Below are positions 45,410 to 56,853 of a stretch of DNA of 64,000 nt, piece after piece. Location: the NCBI RefSeq assembly GCF_963855985.1, contig NC_087117.1, positions 6,583,001-6,647,000 on the forward strand. Direction: 5' to 3'. This stretch comes from Ostrinia nubilalis (lineage: Eukaryota > Arthropoda > Insecta > Lepidoptera > Crambidae). The first letter of the stretch is position 1; the number at the start of each line of letters is the position of its first letter. The notes beneath the pieces were generated by a model. The model made no database searches. It had not been told where the DNA came from and saw only the letters and a program-made list of their open reading frames with translations. Made by a program: the position numbers and the translations under genes.

Positions 45410-45911
45410 GCCAGTTCCTCCGTGGTCGAGGATTCCGGGTGAAGCTCGCTTCCTACTTCGGCCTGATCGTCACTTACCATCAGGTGAGATACAGGCCAAG
45501 AGCTTCTTCATTGTGGATAAAAAAAGATTTGTATGCTGCCACGTCATATGTAAATGTCACCCCTCCCGTGTCGCTCCCAAACCTCAGGCACTGACTGAGT
45601 TTGCGCTAGAGTTATGAATAACTTTCATGACTTCGGATCTTTAAAACAAATACCGGTAACAATGTATTTATGTCTAACGTCAATACATTATATTACATTA
45701 TAATCTGGTCTGAGAGCACGTAGAATTTTGTCCAATGCCCCAAGCTACCCATCCTTATCGCTCGCGCGTAATTATGTTGCTGTCGCGACTGTGCGACGGG
45801 CGCCCGCAGTGAATGTGCGAGCGCGACAGCTACATAATTACGAGCGAGCGATAAGGATGGGTAGCTTGGGGTCATTGGACAAAATTCTACGTGCTCACAG
45901 ACCGGGCTTTA
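45410..45911. repeat. LINE tail (reverse) and MITE family A
   Basis: GAGGATTCCGGGTGAAGCTC and CACTTACCATCAGGTGAGAT (45420-45490) are the reverse of the repeat at 17990. A full family A palindrome follows at 45701-45911. Confidence 0.65.
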
Positions 45912-46754
45912 CATAATATGATACACTAAGAGTAAAGATAATTATGTTTATCGTAAAAGTAAATATGTAATTATTATTTAAAAGAAACATGTTTTGGAAA
46001 TTGTAAATATTGGACGTTTTGTACATTGGTAAATGTAGATTATATGGACACCGCAGAAAGTCGAATTTTCAAAGTAAAAGTAAAGTAAGTCAAGTCAAGT
46101 AAAGAAAGTCAAAGTAAGTCAAGCAGAAAGTCGAATTTTCTTTCTTTCAAAGTCGATTGTATTGTATTGGAGAAGGGCTTAACAGCTTCTATGGTCCTGT
46201 CTTAGACCCTGAGGTCCCGGATTCGATATCCAGTGTGTGCAAATCGAAAGAGATACATAAAGGGCGCCAAAGTTCAAAAGAAGAGGCTCGTGACGTCATG
46301 TAGTGCTTTAAAGTGTAACACTTTGTGGCGTCACGCGGAACTTCAACACATCATAACTTCATAATTATTATTATCTTCTTTGATTGACACTTAAAAATGT
46401 GTCAAATATATTTTGATAATAATTGACGGACACAATGTTTTTTAGGAAACTAGCCTATTGACCAAATCGAATAGGGTTTGTTCTAAGTCCGTTAGGCCAA
46501 CTATCACCATCTTACTTAAGTCGGTCGCCATGACGTTACGGCATTTGGAAGTAAGATAGCCAGTTCCTCTGTGGTTAAGACTACCGGGTGAAGCTCGCTT
46601 CCTTAGCCCGATCATGATTTTTCATGTATTTTTGAGTATTGCTCCTTAGATTTTTCCCCTAGAGGATGACGTTTCTGTGGTGTCATACTAAATTATACGA
46701 CAATATCGTTAAATCATGAAAGTTTAATCATTAAAAATCATGTGTATATGTAGG

Positions 46755-47103
46755 TACAGTCGCGTCAAATAGTTTGTGACACCCAAAGTAGCCAAAAAGT
46801 TCGCAACATGTCTTTGTTACAATGAGGGCTATCGTTTTTATACTTAACAGTTGGCAGCCCTGGCGATTGACAGGACCTTACTCTACAGTGGCGCCATCTT
46901 GATTAGTGCAAATGCGATAGTCCTCCTACCACTTTAGCGCTCACCAGTTGGCGCCACTGTCTTCGCTACTAGCAAGTGACAGGACCTTACTCTACAGTGG
47001 CGCTAACTGGTGAGCGCTAAAACGATAGCCCTCATTGGAATAAGGTTGTGTTGTCAACTTTTTGGCCACTTTGGGTGTCACGAACTATTTGACTGACTGT
47101 ACA
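46755..47103. mobile_element. Family O MITE interrupted by family C MITE
   Basis: The outer arms are as at 25865. At the centre a family C element (46823-47034, GAGGGCTATCG...CGATAGCCCTC) splits ACAAT|TGG and is flanked by AT. Confidence 0.88.
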
Positions 47104-47426
47104 TGAAAAGAGTAGTGTAGTAATGATCATTTTCATTTTATAAAACAAACTGACTCGATGAAATGTATTTTTATTATCTGTTTAAAAATTTTAAAGTCTG
47201 TAAAGAATTTTTGGATGTCTTTGAAAAATCAATTATTTTGTTGTTTAAAAATTAAAAACCAAATCATGTTTTCATCATTGTAGAATTAAAAAATACAATT
47301 TTAATAAACTATTTAAATGTAATTTTACATTGAAATATTTATATTTGCATTTTAAGTTGGCATAAACGTTACTATAGATCTAGCACATAAGTGAATCAGT
47401 GCTCAGGCACTGACTCAGTTATGCAC

Positions 47427-47640
47427 TAAAGCCCGGTCGCCGAGCACGTAGAATTTTGTCCAATGACCCCAAGCTACCCATTCTTATAGCTCGCGCGTAA
47501 TTATATTGCTGTCGCGACTGTGCGACGGGCGCCCGCAGTGAGTGTGCGAGCGCGACAGTAACATAATTACGCGCGAGCTATAAGGATGGGTAGCTTGGGG
47601 TCATTGGACAAAATTCTACGTGCTCGCAGACCAGACTATA
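47427..47640. mobile_element. Foldback MITE family A
   Basis: Full-length palindrome starting TAAAGCCCGGTCGCCGAGCA and ending CAGACCAGACTATA. Confidence 0.85.
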
Positions 47641-47973
47641 GATCTATTCGATTTACATTGTCTATGAAAACCTTTGTCTATGGAAAAAATCGTTAGAAAT
47701 TTAGGATTTAAAATATGTAAAAAACTACAAAATTAGTCTTTATTTTGATGGAAAGAATGAAATACTACTTCGTACCCTGACTCGCCTTGTCTTTCTAAAG
47801 TACATACATTAGGCTATATACTATTAGGTATGTTTTGTATGTGTAAATAGTTTTAATGTATTATTGTGTAGCTAGGATTCTATGGATGTGAATAAACATA
47901 TATTGTATAATTTGTGTTTTATTTGTGTACTCCCTGAGTTTTGAAATTGCATGCAACCTGGTCAAGTTGTAGA

Positions 47974-48165
47974 TCGTTTCATCCACGAAGAGGCGCCCCA
48001 CCAATTTTTGGTCTCGGTCGCGCGGGGTGCGGGGAGTTTGATCCGAGCAATCCGAGCGGCATTATTGTAGTGTGCACTCATGGATCATTTAGCGTGTACC
48101 GGTAACACTCAAACATTAGCGGAAGAATGGTGGGGCGCGTTTTGTTGAATGAAACGATCTACAAC
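47974..48165. mobile_element. Foldback MITE family D
   Basis: GATCGTTTCATCCACGAAGA at the left, TTGAATGAAACGATCT at the right, GGTCTCGGTCGCGCGGGGTG inside. Confidence 0.82.
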
Positions 48166-49158
48166 TGCGCACTTGGTTGCCGTGACGTGACATTGACGCT
48201 CTGGTACGGACGGGGAGGTGTGTAAGTGGGAGGGAGAGTCGCATTCTAGCGAGGTGCGCAGTTTGCTCGATCGGGTTGTATTTGTGAGCTCGAATCTGAA
48301 TCTAGTTTTACATTGCTTAATGCCGCTCACAGATACTTGTCAAGATGTTTGTGAAGGTGCACAAAAAGTCAATAGCTCCGTTACGTTTATTTTAATTGAG
48401 AAACAAAACCTACATTAATTTAATTGACAAAAATAACTGTACTGCATTTTATCGTCCATAAAGTTCTCTATCTTTGCAAAAAAAAAACTCATCAAAAATA
48501 TTGTTGTCGTATTTGTGATGCTTTGAAAACTTGTGCAAACATCTTGATACATATCTGTAGCAGTCTTGAAAAACAGCACAGATTAGAATTCTTTGTAAAG
48601 ACGATAGCAAATCAAGCTCAACACCGACCGTGGCATCCTGCATCTTACGAAGTCGTAATAAATACAGTTCGCGAGGCCTAAGCTGAGCTTTGCATTTGTG
48701 TGAATACACATGGATAGTTTAGGTAGGTGTGCCAGGAATTTCCTGACGAATTTCATGCATTTCCTGACGAAAAAAGGTGTGCTAGTTTTTTAGCAATGCA
48801 ATATCAAAATCATCTTATTTGGTCAGATTCAGTAATTTGGTATTTGACACAGTTCATCTAGGGACCACATTCGGCGAGTTGTAGCGTCCAACTTACAACA
48901 TCTACAAATTTATCATTCCGGCTACAATTTTTTTTAGATTTGCTAAATCTTTATGTATACGAAACCTTCGTTTTCCACAGTGGCCTCTCGAAGGGAACGC
49001 ACATAACATTTTTGAAAATTTTTAAACATTTTTGTCCAACTACTTTTGGTGATCACTCACACAAGTGCAAAGCTCAGCTTACGCCTCGCGAATATTTTGC
49101 TTCAAAAATATTAGCCTGATAAGCCGTCGCCTACAAAATGAAACCTCCCCAACAACAG
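48166..49158 (+). other. Last kilobase before exon 11
   Basis: No repeat family was recognised with confidence. Two matching stretches are present: CCTAAGCTGAGCTTTGCATT (48676) and the inverted AGTGCAAAGCTCAGCTTACG (49064), each beside CGCGAGGC/CCTCGCG, which suggests one more foldback element at 48660-49095 ending close to the exon. Confidence 0.5.
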
Positions 49159-49362
49159 AAGGAAGCCCCAGCCGAGACGACAGAGGAGCCCGATCCAGAG
49201 GCAGAGGGAACGAAAGAAGAGGACGCGGCCGCGAGAGAGAAGGAGGCGCGAGCTCAGGCCTCCATTAAGGAGAGGGAGAGAGAGGTGCAGCGAGCCCTCG
49301 CTACGAGCTTACGAGACAGGGACAAGGAGCGGCAGTATCACAAGCGGGACGAGGCTGTGCAG
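49159..49362 (+). CDS. TCERG1: TCERG1 exon 11: charged linker before FF4
   Basis: The exon encodes KEAPAETTEEPDPEAEGTKE, EDAAAREKEARAQASIKERE and REVQRALATSLRDRDKERQY then HKRDEAVQ. The segment ASIKEREREVQRA...RDKERQYHKRDEA is strongly conserved in TCERG1 just before FF4. Start is placed at ACAACAG|AAG, which fits phase 0; CCCCAG|CCGAG at 49182 is an alternative in phase 1. Both acceptors are weak in pyrimidines. The donor is CAG|GTGAGA. The exon lies at the head of a 5.3-kb array of partial copies of itself. Confidence 0.88.
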
Positions 49363-50204
49363 GTGAGAAAGCGTCCAATTAGGAGAGAGAGAGAGATAGG
49401 AGGCTTCATTTAAGGAACGTGAGAGGGAGAGAGACAGCCTGCAGCCAGCTAGTGTAAGTGGGAGAGAGAGAAGCGCGGGTATAGCTACCCCCGTGCACTA
49501 GCGAGCAGGTTAGACAGCGATAGCAGGCGACTAGCGAATGCAGGTGAGACAGATGGCAGGTCTATAGAGGAGAGAGAGAGACAGCAGGCCTCCATCAAGG
49601 AGAGGGAGAGAGAGGTGCAGCGAGCGCTTGCGACCAGTCTGCGGGACAGGGACAAGGAGCGCCAGTATCACAAGCGGGACGAGGCTGTGCAGGTGAGATA
49701 GCGAGGAGAGAGAAAGAGAGAGAGAGAGAGATAGGTTTCATTTAAGGAACGTGAGAGGGAGAGAGACAGCCTGCAGCCAGCTAGTGTAAGTGGGAGAGTG
49801 ACAGAAGCGCGGGTATAGCTACCCCTTTGCACTAGCGTGCAGGTTAGACAGCGATGGCAGGTGACTAGCGAATGCAGGTGAGACAGATGGCAGGTCTGTA
49901 GAGAAGGAGGCGCGAGCTCAGGCCTCCATCAAGGAGAGGGAGAGAGAGGTTCAACGAGCGCTTGCGACCAGTCTGCGGGACAGGGACAAGGAGCGCCAGT
50001 ATCACAAGCGGGACGAGGCTGTGCAGGTAAGATCTAGGAGAGAGAGACTTATGAGACTCCCTTCAAGAGAGAGGGAGACAGTAGGCGGCTAGCGAGTGCA
50101 GGTGAGCCAGACGGCAGGCCTCCATCAAGGAGACAGAGAGAGGTGCGAGTCCGCGGGACAGGGACAAGGAGCGCCAGTATCACAAGCGGGACGAGGCTGT
50201 TCAG

Positions 50205-53200
50205 GTAAGATATTAGGCCTTCAGCGAGAAGAGACAGAAGGCTTCATTCAAGAAGCGTAAGAGAGAGATAGCAGACAGCCAGCTAGTGCAGATGAAACAG
50301 AGACAGCAGACGGCCAGAGAGTGCAGGTGAGAGAGAAAGGTGTCCATCTCAATCAGAAGTGACCTGGAGACAGAAGGAACGAAAGAAGAGGATGCGGCCG
50401 CGAGAGAGAAGGAGGCGCGAGCACAGGCCTCCATCAAGGAGAGGGAGAGAGAGGTGCAGCGAGCCCTCGCCACCAGCCTGCGGGACAGGGACAAGGAGCG
50501 GCAGTACCACAAGCGGGACGAGGCTGTGCAGGTAAGATCTAGGAGAGAGAGACTTATGAGACTCCCTCCAAGAGAGAGGGAGACAGTAGGCGGCTAGCGA
50601 GTGCAGGTGAGCCAGACGGCAGGCCTCCATCAAGGAGACAGAGAGAGGTGCGAGTCCGCGGGACAGGGACAAGGAGCGCCAGTATCACAAGCGGGACGAG
50701 GCTGTGCAGGTGAGATATTAGGGCTCCTGCGAGAAAAGACAGAGACAGAAGGCTTCATTCAAGGAGCGTGAGAGAGATAGCAGACAGCCAGCGAGTGCAG
50801 ATAAGACAGATAGCAGGCGACTAGTGAGTGCAGGTGAGACAGAGACGCAGACGGCAAGACAGTCCAGGTGAGAGAGAAAGGCGTCCATCTCAATCAGAAG
50901 TGACCTGGAGTCTGAACGAAAGAAGAGGACGCGGCCGCGAGAGAGAAGGAGGCGCGAGCTCAGGCCTCCATCAAGGAGAGGGAAAGAGAGGTGCAGCGAG
51001 CGCTTGCGACCAGTCTGCGGGACAGGGACAAGGAGCGCCAGTATCACAAGCGGGACGAGGCTGTGCAGGTAAGATAGCGTCCAATTAGGAGAGAGATAGC
51101 AGGTGTTCATGAAGGAGAGACAGAGACAGCCTGCGGCCAGCGAGTGTAAGTGGGAGAGTGACAGAAGCGCGGGTATAGCTACCCCTTTGCACTAGCGTGC
51201 AGGTTAGACAGCGATGGCCGGTGACTAGCGAATGCAGGTGAGACAGGTGGCAGGTTTATAGAGGAGAGAGAGAGACAGCAGGCCTCCATCAAGGAGAGGG
51301 AGCGAGAGGTGCAGCGAGCTCTCGCGACCAGTCTGCGGGACAGGGACAAGGAGCGCCAGTACCACAAGCGGGACGAGGCTGTGCAGGTGAGATAGCGTCA
51401 AATTAGGAGAGAGAGAGAGATCAGGTCTCCATCAAGAAGAGAGAGGGAGAGACAGCCTGCGGCCAGCTAATGTAAGTGGGAGAGAGACAGAAGCGGGTAT
51501 AGCTACCCCCGTGCACTAGCGTGCAGGTTGAATGCAGGTGAGACAGATGACAGGTCTATAGAGGAGAGAGAGAGACAGCAGGCCTCCATCAAGGAGGGGG
51601 AGAGAGAGGTGCAGCGAGCCCTCGCCACGAGCTTACGAGACAGGGACAAGGAGCGCCAATATCACAAGCGGGACGAGGCTGTTCAGGTAAGATATTAGGC
51701 CTTCAGCGAGAAGAGACAGAAGGCTTCATTCAAGAAGCGTAAGAGAGAGATAGCAGACAGCCAGCTAGTGCAGATGAAACAGAGACAGCAGACGGCCAGA
51801 GAGTGCAGGTGAGAGAGAAAGGTGTCCATCTCAATCAGAAGTGACCTGGAGACAGAAGGAACGAAAGAAGAGGATGCGGCCGCGAGAGAGAAGGAGGCGC
51901 GAGCACAGGCCTCCATCAAGGAGAGGGAGAGAGAGGTGCAGCGAGCCCTCGCCACCAGCCTGCGGGACAGGGACAAGGAGCGGCAGTACCACAAGCGGGA
52001 CGAGGCTGTGCAGGTAAGATCTAGGAGAGAGAGACTTATGAGACTCCCTCCAAGAGAGAGGGAGACAGTAGGCGGCTAGCGAGTGCAGGTGAGCCAGACG
52101 GCAGGCCTCCATCAAGGAGACAGAGAGAGGTGCGAGTCCGCGGGACAGGGACAAGGAGCGCCAGTATCACAAGCGGGACGAGGCTGTGCAGGTGAGATAT
52201 TAGGGCTCCTGCGAGAAAAGACAGAGACAGAAGGCTTCATTCAAGGAGCGTGAGAGAGATAGCAGACAGCCAGCGAGTGCAGATAAGACAGATAGCAGGC
52301 GACTAGTGAGTGCAGGTGAGACAGAGACGCAGACGGCAAGACAGTCCAGGTGAGAGAGAAAGGCGTCCATCTCAATCAGAAGTGACCTGGAGTCTGAACG
52401 AAAGAAGAGGACGCGGCCGCGAGAGAGAAGGAGGCGCGAGCTCAGGCCTCCATCAAGGAGAGGGAAAGAGAGGTGCAGCGAGCGCTTGCGACCAGTCTGC
52501 GGGACAGGGACAAGGAGCGCCAGTATCACAAGCGGGACGAGGCTGTGCAGGTAAGATAGCGTCCAATTAGGAGAGAGATAGCAGGTGTTCATGAAGGAGA
52601 GACAGAGACAGCCTGCGGCCAGCGAGTGTAAGTGGGAGAGTGACAGAAGCGCGGGTATAGCTACCCCTTTGCACTAGCGTGCAGGTTAGACAGCGATGGC
52701 CGGTGACTAGCGAATGCAGGTGAGACAGGTGGCAGGTTTATAGAGGAGAGAGAGAGACAGCAGGCCTCCATCAAGGAGAGGGAGCGAGAGGTGCAGCGAG
52801 CTCTCGCGACCAGTCTGCGGGACAGGGACAAGGAGCGGCAGTACCACAAGCGGGACGAGGCTGTGCAGGTAAGATCTAGGAGAGAGAGACTTATGAGACT
52901 CCCTCCAAGAGAGAGGGAGACAGTAGGCGGCTAGCGAGTGCAGGTGAGCCAGACGGCAGGCCTCCATCAAGGAGACAGAGAGAGGTGCGAGTCCGCGGGA
53001 CAGGGACAAGGAGCGCCAGTATCACAAGCGGGACGAGGCTGTGCAGGTGAGATATTAGGGCTCCTGCGAGAAAAGACAGAGACAGAAGGCTTCATTCAAG
53101 GAGCGTGAGAGAGATAGCAGACAGCCAGCGAGTGCAGATAAGACAGATAGCAGGCGACTAGTGAGTGCAGGTGAGACAGAGACGCAGACGGCAAGACAGT

Positions 53201-53910
53201 CCAGGTGAGAGAGAAAGGCGTCCATCTCAATCAGAAGTGACCTGGAGTCTGAACGAAAGAAGAGGACGCGGCCGCGAGAGAGAAGGAGGCGCGAGCTCAG
53301 GCCTCCATCAAGGAGAGGGAAAGAGAGGTGCAGCGAGCGCTTGCGACCAGTCTGCGGGACAGGGACAAGGAGCGCCAGTATCACAAGCGGGACGAGGCTG
53401 TGCAGGTAAGATAGCGTCCAATTAGGAGAGAGATAGCAGGTGTTCATGAAGGAGAGACAGAGACAGCCTGCGGCCAGCGAGTGTAAGTGGGAGAGTGACA
53501 GAAGCGCGGGTATAGCTACCCCTTTGCACTAGCGTGCAGGTTAGACAGCGATGGCCGGTGACTAGCGAATGCAGGTGAGACAGGTGGCAGGTTTATAGAG
53601 GAGAGAGAGAGACAGCAGGCCTCCATCAAGGAGAGGGAGCGAGAGGTGCAGCGAGCTCTCGCGACCAGTCTGCGGGACAGGGACAAGGAGCGGCAGTACC
53701 ACAAGCGGGACGAGGCTGTGCAGGTAAGATCTAGGAGAGAGAGACTTATGAGACTCCCTCCAAGAGAGAGGGAGACAGTAGGCGGCTAGCGAGTGCAGGT
53801 GAGCCAGACGGCAGGCCTCCATCAAGGAGACAGAGAGAGGTGCGAGTCCGCGGGACAGGGACAAGGAGCGCCAGTATCACAAGCGGGACGAGGCTGTGCA
53901 GGTGAGATAG
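50205..53910 (+). repeat. Higher-order duplications of 1482 and 855 bp inside the array
   Basis: Blocks from about 50213 to 51367 recur from 51695 to 52849 at an offset of 1482 bp, and blocks from 52200 to 52849 and on recur at an offset of 855 bp (53055-53704). The frames read from these blocks are identical or differ by one residue, so the copies are very recent or the assembly has expanded them. Confidence 0.88.
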
Positions 53911-54064
53911 CGAGGAGAGAGAGAGAGAGATAGGAGGTCCCCTTCAAGGAGAGGGAGAGAGAGGCTAGCGAGTGCAGATGAAAGAGATAGCAAAGCGACT
54001 GCAGGTGAGACAGCAGACGGCCAGAGAGTGAAGGTGAGAGAGAAAGGAGTCCCATCCCAATCAG

Positions 54065-54186
54065 AAGTGACCTGTAGGACTAAGATGCGCGCCGCGATAA
54101 GCGGTTATCACGCCATTTTATCGATTTTGCCCATACATTTTGACGTCGATAAAAGTTATCACTGCGCGCATCTTAGACCTACAGGA
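54065..54186. mobile_element. Small MITE inside an exon 11 copy
   Basis: A 110-bp palindromic element, TAGGACTAAGATGCGCGCCG to GCGCATCTTAGACCTACAG, splits GTGACCTG|GAGACAG of a repeat copy. The same element occurs at 9641-9752 inside a different foldback. Confidence 0.85.
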
Positions 54187-55121
54187 GACAGAGGGAACGA
54201 AAGAAGAGGACGCGGCCGCGAGAGAGAAGGAGGCGCGAGCTCAGGCCTCCATCAAGGAGAGGGAGAGAGAGGTTCAACGAGCGCTTGCGACCAGTCTGCG
54301 GGACAGGGACAAGGAGCGGCAGTATCACAAGCGGGACGAGGCTGTGCAGGTGAGATAGCGTCTAATTAGGAGAGAGAGAGACAGCCTGCAGCCAGCTAGT
54401 GTAAGTGGGAGAGAGAGAAGCGCGGGTATAGCTACCCCCGTGCACTAGCGAGCAGGTTAGACAGCGATAGCGATAGCAGGCGACTAGCGAATGCAGGTGA
54501 GACAGATGGCAGGTCTATAGAGGAGAGAGAGACAGCAGGCCTCCATCAAGGAGAGGGAGCGAGAGGTGCAGCGAGCGCTTGCGACCAGTCTGCGGGACAG
54601 GGACAAGGAGCGCCAGTACCACAAGCGGGACGAGGCTGTGCAGGTGAGATAGCGAGGAGAGAGAAAGAGAGAGATAGGAGGTTTCATTTAAGGAACGTGA
54701 GAGGGAGAGAGACAGCCTGCAGCCAGCTAGTGTAAGTGGGAGAAGCGCGGGTATAGCTACCCCCGTGCACTAGCGTGCAGTTTAGACAATGCAGGTGAGA
54801 CAGATGGCCGGTCTTTATAGGAGAGAGAGAGATAGCAGGTGGTCAGATAGTGCAGGTGAGACAGACGAAAGGCCTCCAGCTAGGACAGAGATAGCAGGTG
54901 TTCATCAAGGAGGAGACAAAGACAGGCGGCAAGCGAGTGCAGGTAAAACAGAGACAGGGGGCCAGCGAGTGCGAGGTGAGACAAAAGACAAATTGACGGT
55001 CAGAGATTGCAGGTAAAGGCAAGGCAAGGCAGATTTGATATGAAAAGATCTCCCAATTAAAGACTATATTTTCTAACAATATAAATTTTGGCCCGAGCCA
55101 AGCCGCATTCTAAAATCGGTC

Positions 55122-55326
55122 GCAGAACAGACGGTGAAACGCAACTGCAACGAAACTGCAACTGCTAGTTACTTATGAGTTGCATCTAAGTTTCTGCCAT
55201 AGCGTCCGTTGAGAGACCACACATGACGCGACCAGTTTGAAACTTTCAGTTTCAGTTTCATTCATCAGAATCATCAGAAAGTTGCAGTATCGTTGCAGTT
55301 GCGTTTCACCGTTTGTTCTGGGCCTT
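55122..55326. mobile_element. Foldback MITE family P
   Basis: GCAGAACAGACGGTGAAACG at the left and CGTTTCACCGTTTGTTCTGG at the right; interior nearly identical to that at 26722. Confidence 0.85.
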
Positions 55327-55495
55327 AGGCCTACTTAACCTAATTACTCTTATTCCTCTTCTTTTTATGCTATAAGTGTTATGCATCGTCCAAAAATGGC
55401 CCAATCGTGAGGCTAAGTGCTTCGTAATTCGATTGCTCTGCAAAACTAACTATGCATCATCCAAATCCACTACATAATTCTCTTCTCTCCCGCAG

Positions 55496-55618
55496 CATTT
55501 CAACGCTCTGCTAGCAGACCTGGTCCGCAACCCCGACCTGTCGTGGCGGGAGGCGAAGAAACAGCTGCGTAAGGACCACCGGTACAGCCTCGCTGAACTG
55601 CTGACCAAGGAAGACAAG
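55496..55618 (+). CDS. TCERG1: TCERG1 exon 12: FF4, first part
   Basis: The exon encodes HFNALLADLVRNPDLSWREA and KKQLRKDHRYSLAELLTKED K. It has the first FF Phe (HFNALL), the signature Trp (DLSWREAKKQL) and the RKDHRY short helix, as in vertebrate FF4. Acceptor TTCTCTCCCGCAG is strong and donor AAG|GTGAGT near perfect. Phase 0 on both sides. Confidence 0.96.
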
Positions 55619-55789
55619 GTGAGTCGGTCAAAGATTTGCTGAGAACTCAAGCAGACCTCTTGAGAGAATTTAAAGTCATGTCACACTGTTTTGCACTGGC
55701 GTATCTAGCTAGAGTGCTTTTTCAGGGGGAATATGCCATGCGATTAGTATCATAGCTCATGAGTTACTACTATCAACTTTAACTATAAC

Positions 55790-56040
55790 ATAGGCCTCCC
55801 TCAATGATTTCCACAATGGCCGGTTGGTGACGGCCTGCATTCAGCGCCTTCCTGCTATCGTTGGTCCACCTTGTACGTGGCCTCCACTCCAGAACCTTGC
55901 TGCCCCATCGGCCGTCAGTTCTGCGTGCTATGTGCTCTGCTCATTGCCACTTTAACTTGCTAATTCGTCGGACTATGTCAGCGATTCGAGTTCGTTTACG
56001 GATCTCCTCATTTCTGATTCGATATCTTTAAGAAGTGCAG
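55790..56040 (+). repeat. LINE 3' tail fragment
   Basis: CATAGGCCTCCCTCAATGAT, CGGCCTGCATTCAGCGCCTT and CCAGAACCTTGCTGCCCCAT follow the same order as in the fragment at 31239-31560. Confidence 0.7.
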
Positions 56041-56431
56041 ACTTAAGGTAGCACAATGGAGAAGTTTCCAACGTTTTTCTTTTAAATATACTTGAAAATA
56101 TAAGTAAAATTAATAATAATTGTGAAAGAATCATGAAAATATGTACAAATAAAGAAGTTACAGGGCCCTAAAGTTGCGCTTAACAAATATGTTTCGTAGA
56201 ACATGGTGCCATTTAATTAAAACACTTTCTTTTACGGTTCTACAAATATATTGAAACCATGACAGTTCAGTACGATGACAAAAAAGAGAGAGAACAAAAG
56301 AAGTTCTAAACTAATTAAAAATAAAACGCCGCGCCGCGCACAGATTAGAGCAAGGAGGCTGAACGCCGCAACAAAATATTTCGCGCCATTTGATCGGTGT
56401 AGTCACGGCAGTCATTCGTAGTACGAACAGT

Positions 56432-56563
56432 GGGTCTAGACAAAACGCACTTTTTGATCGAATCGAAAATCGAATCCGTCAAAACTCCATACAAAAAAGG
56501 GGCTTCGACCACTTTTCGACTGGTTTGCGATTATAATTTGCACTTTGTCTAGACCCACAGTAA
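56432..56563. mobile_element. Short foldback MITE
   Basis: CAGTGGGTCTAGACAAA at the left and TTTGTCTAGACCCACAG at the right, with ATCGAATCGAAAATCGAATC inside. Confidence 0.75.
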
Positions 56564-56688
56564 ATCACCAGTGCTGTTGACAGATCCAATTTTTAAAAAA
56601 ATTTGTTTTTTAGCCAGGGTGACTCAAGATTCTCGGCTTTCGCCACGCTTTCAACTAGGCAACTAACGTTATAATAATTGTGTCCCAG

Positions 56689-56853
56689 GAGCGCCTCTTC
56701 AGCCAGCACACAGCAGCGCTGGCGAGCAAGCGTCGCGACAAGCTGCGCGCTCTACTCAACGAACTAAACGTGTCGTGCACGGCGCACTGGCGGGACGTCA
56801 AGACGCAGTTGCAGGAAAACCCTGCTGCGCCGGTCTACTCGGCTGCTTCACAG
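56689..56853 (+). CDS. TCERG1: TCERG1 exon 13: end of FF4 and FF5
   Basis: The exon encodes ERLFSQHTAALASKRRDKLR, ALLNELNVSCTAHWRDVKTQ and LQENPAAPVYSAASQ. RLFSQHT closes FF4; DKLRALLNEL is helix 1 of FF5 (Leu in place of the first Phe) and HWRDVKTQL carries the Trp. Acceptor TTGTGTCCCAG and donor CAG|GTAGGA fit phase 0. FF5 is completed by EREFRDY in exon 14. Confidence 0.94.

Larger units (their letters stand above)
49363..55020 (+). repeat. Array of about 18 partial exon 11 copies, each with a splice donor
   Basis: After the real donor at 49363, eighteen further GCTGTGCAG or GCTGTTCAG|GTRAGA sites occur at 49693, 50027, 50205, 50532, 50710, 51069, 51387, 51687, 52014, 52192, 52551, 52869, 53047, 53406, 53724, 53902, 54350 and 54644. 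Most copies include 60-110 nt of the exon, encoding ASIKERERE to DEAVQ; some shorter ones hold only GTGCGAGTCCGCGGGACAGG onwards. Intervening AGAGAGAG-rich spacers repeat TCTAGAGGAGAGAGAG, GTATAGCTACCCC and CAGCCAGCTAGTGTAAGTGG. No copy has a good acceptor. The array decays at 54780-55020 into GCAGGTGAGACAGA units without exon sequence. Confidence 0.93.

Noticed and set aside
49363..54650. CRISPR-like look of regularly spaced near-identical repeats
   Set aside because: Repeats are coding exon ends with splice donors in an animal gene; spacers are themselves repetitive and vary in length.
49138..55016. Many plus and minus frames over the 49-55 kb array, including serine/leucine-rich minus-strand ones
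   Set aside because: The minus frames are antisense to AGAGAG-rich DNA, and the plus frames are exon 11 copies running into spacers; only the first copy has an exon context.
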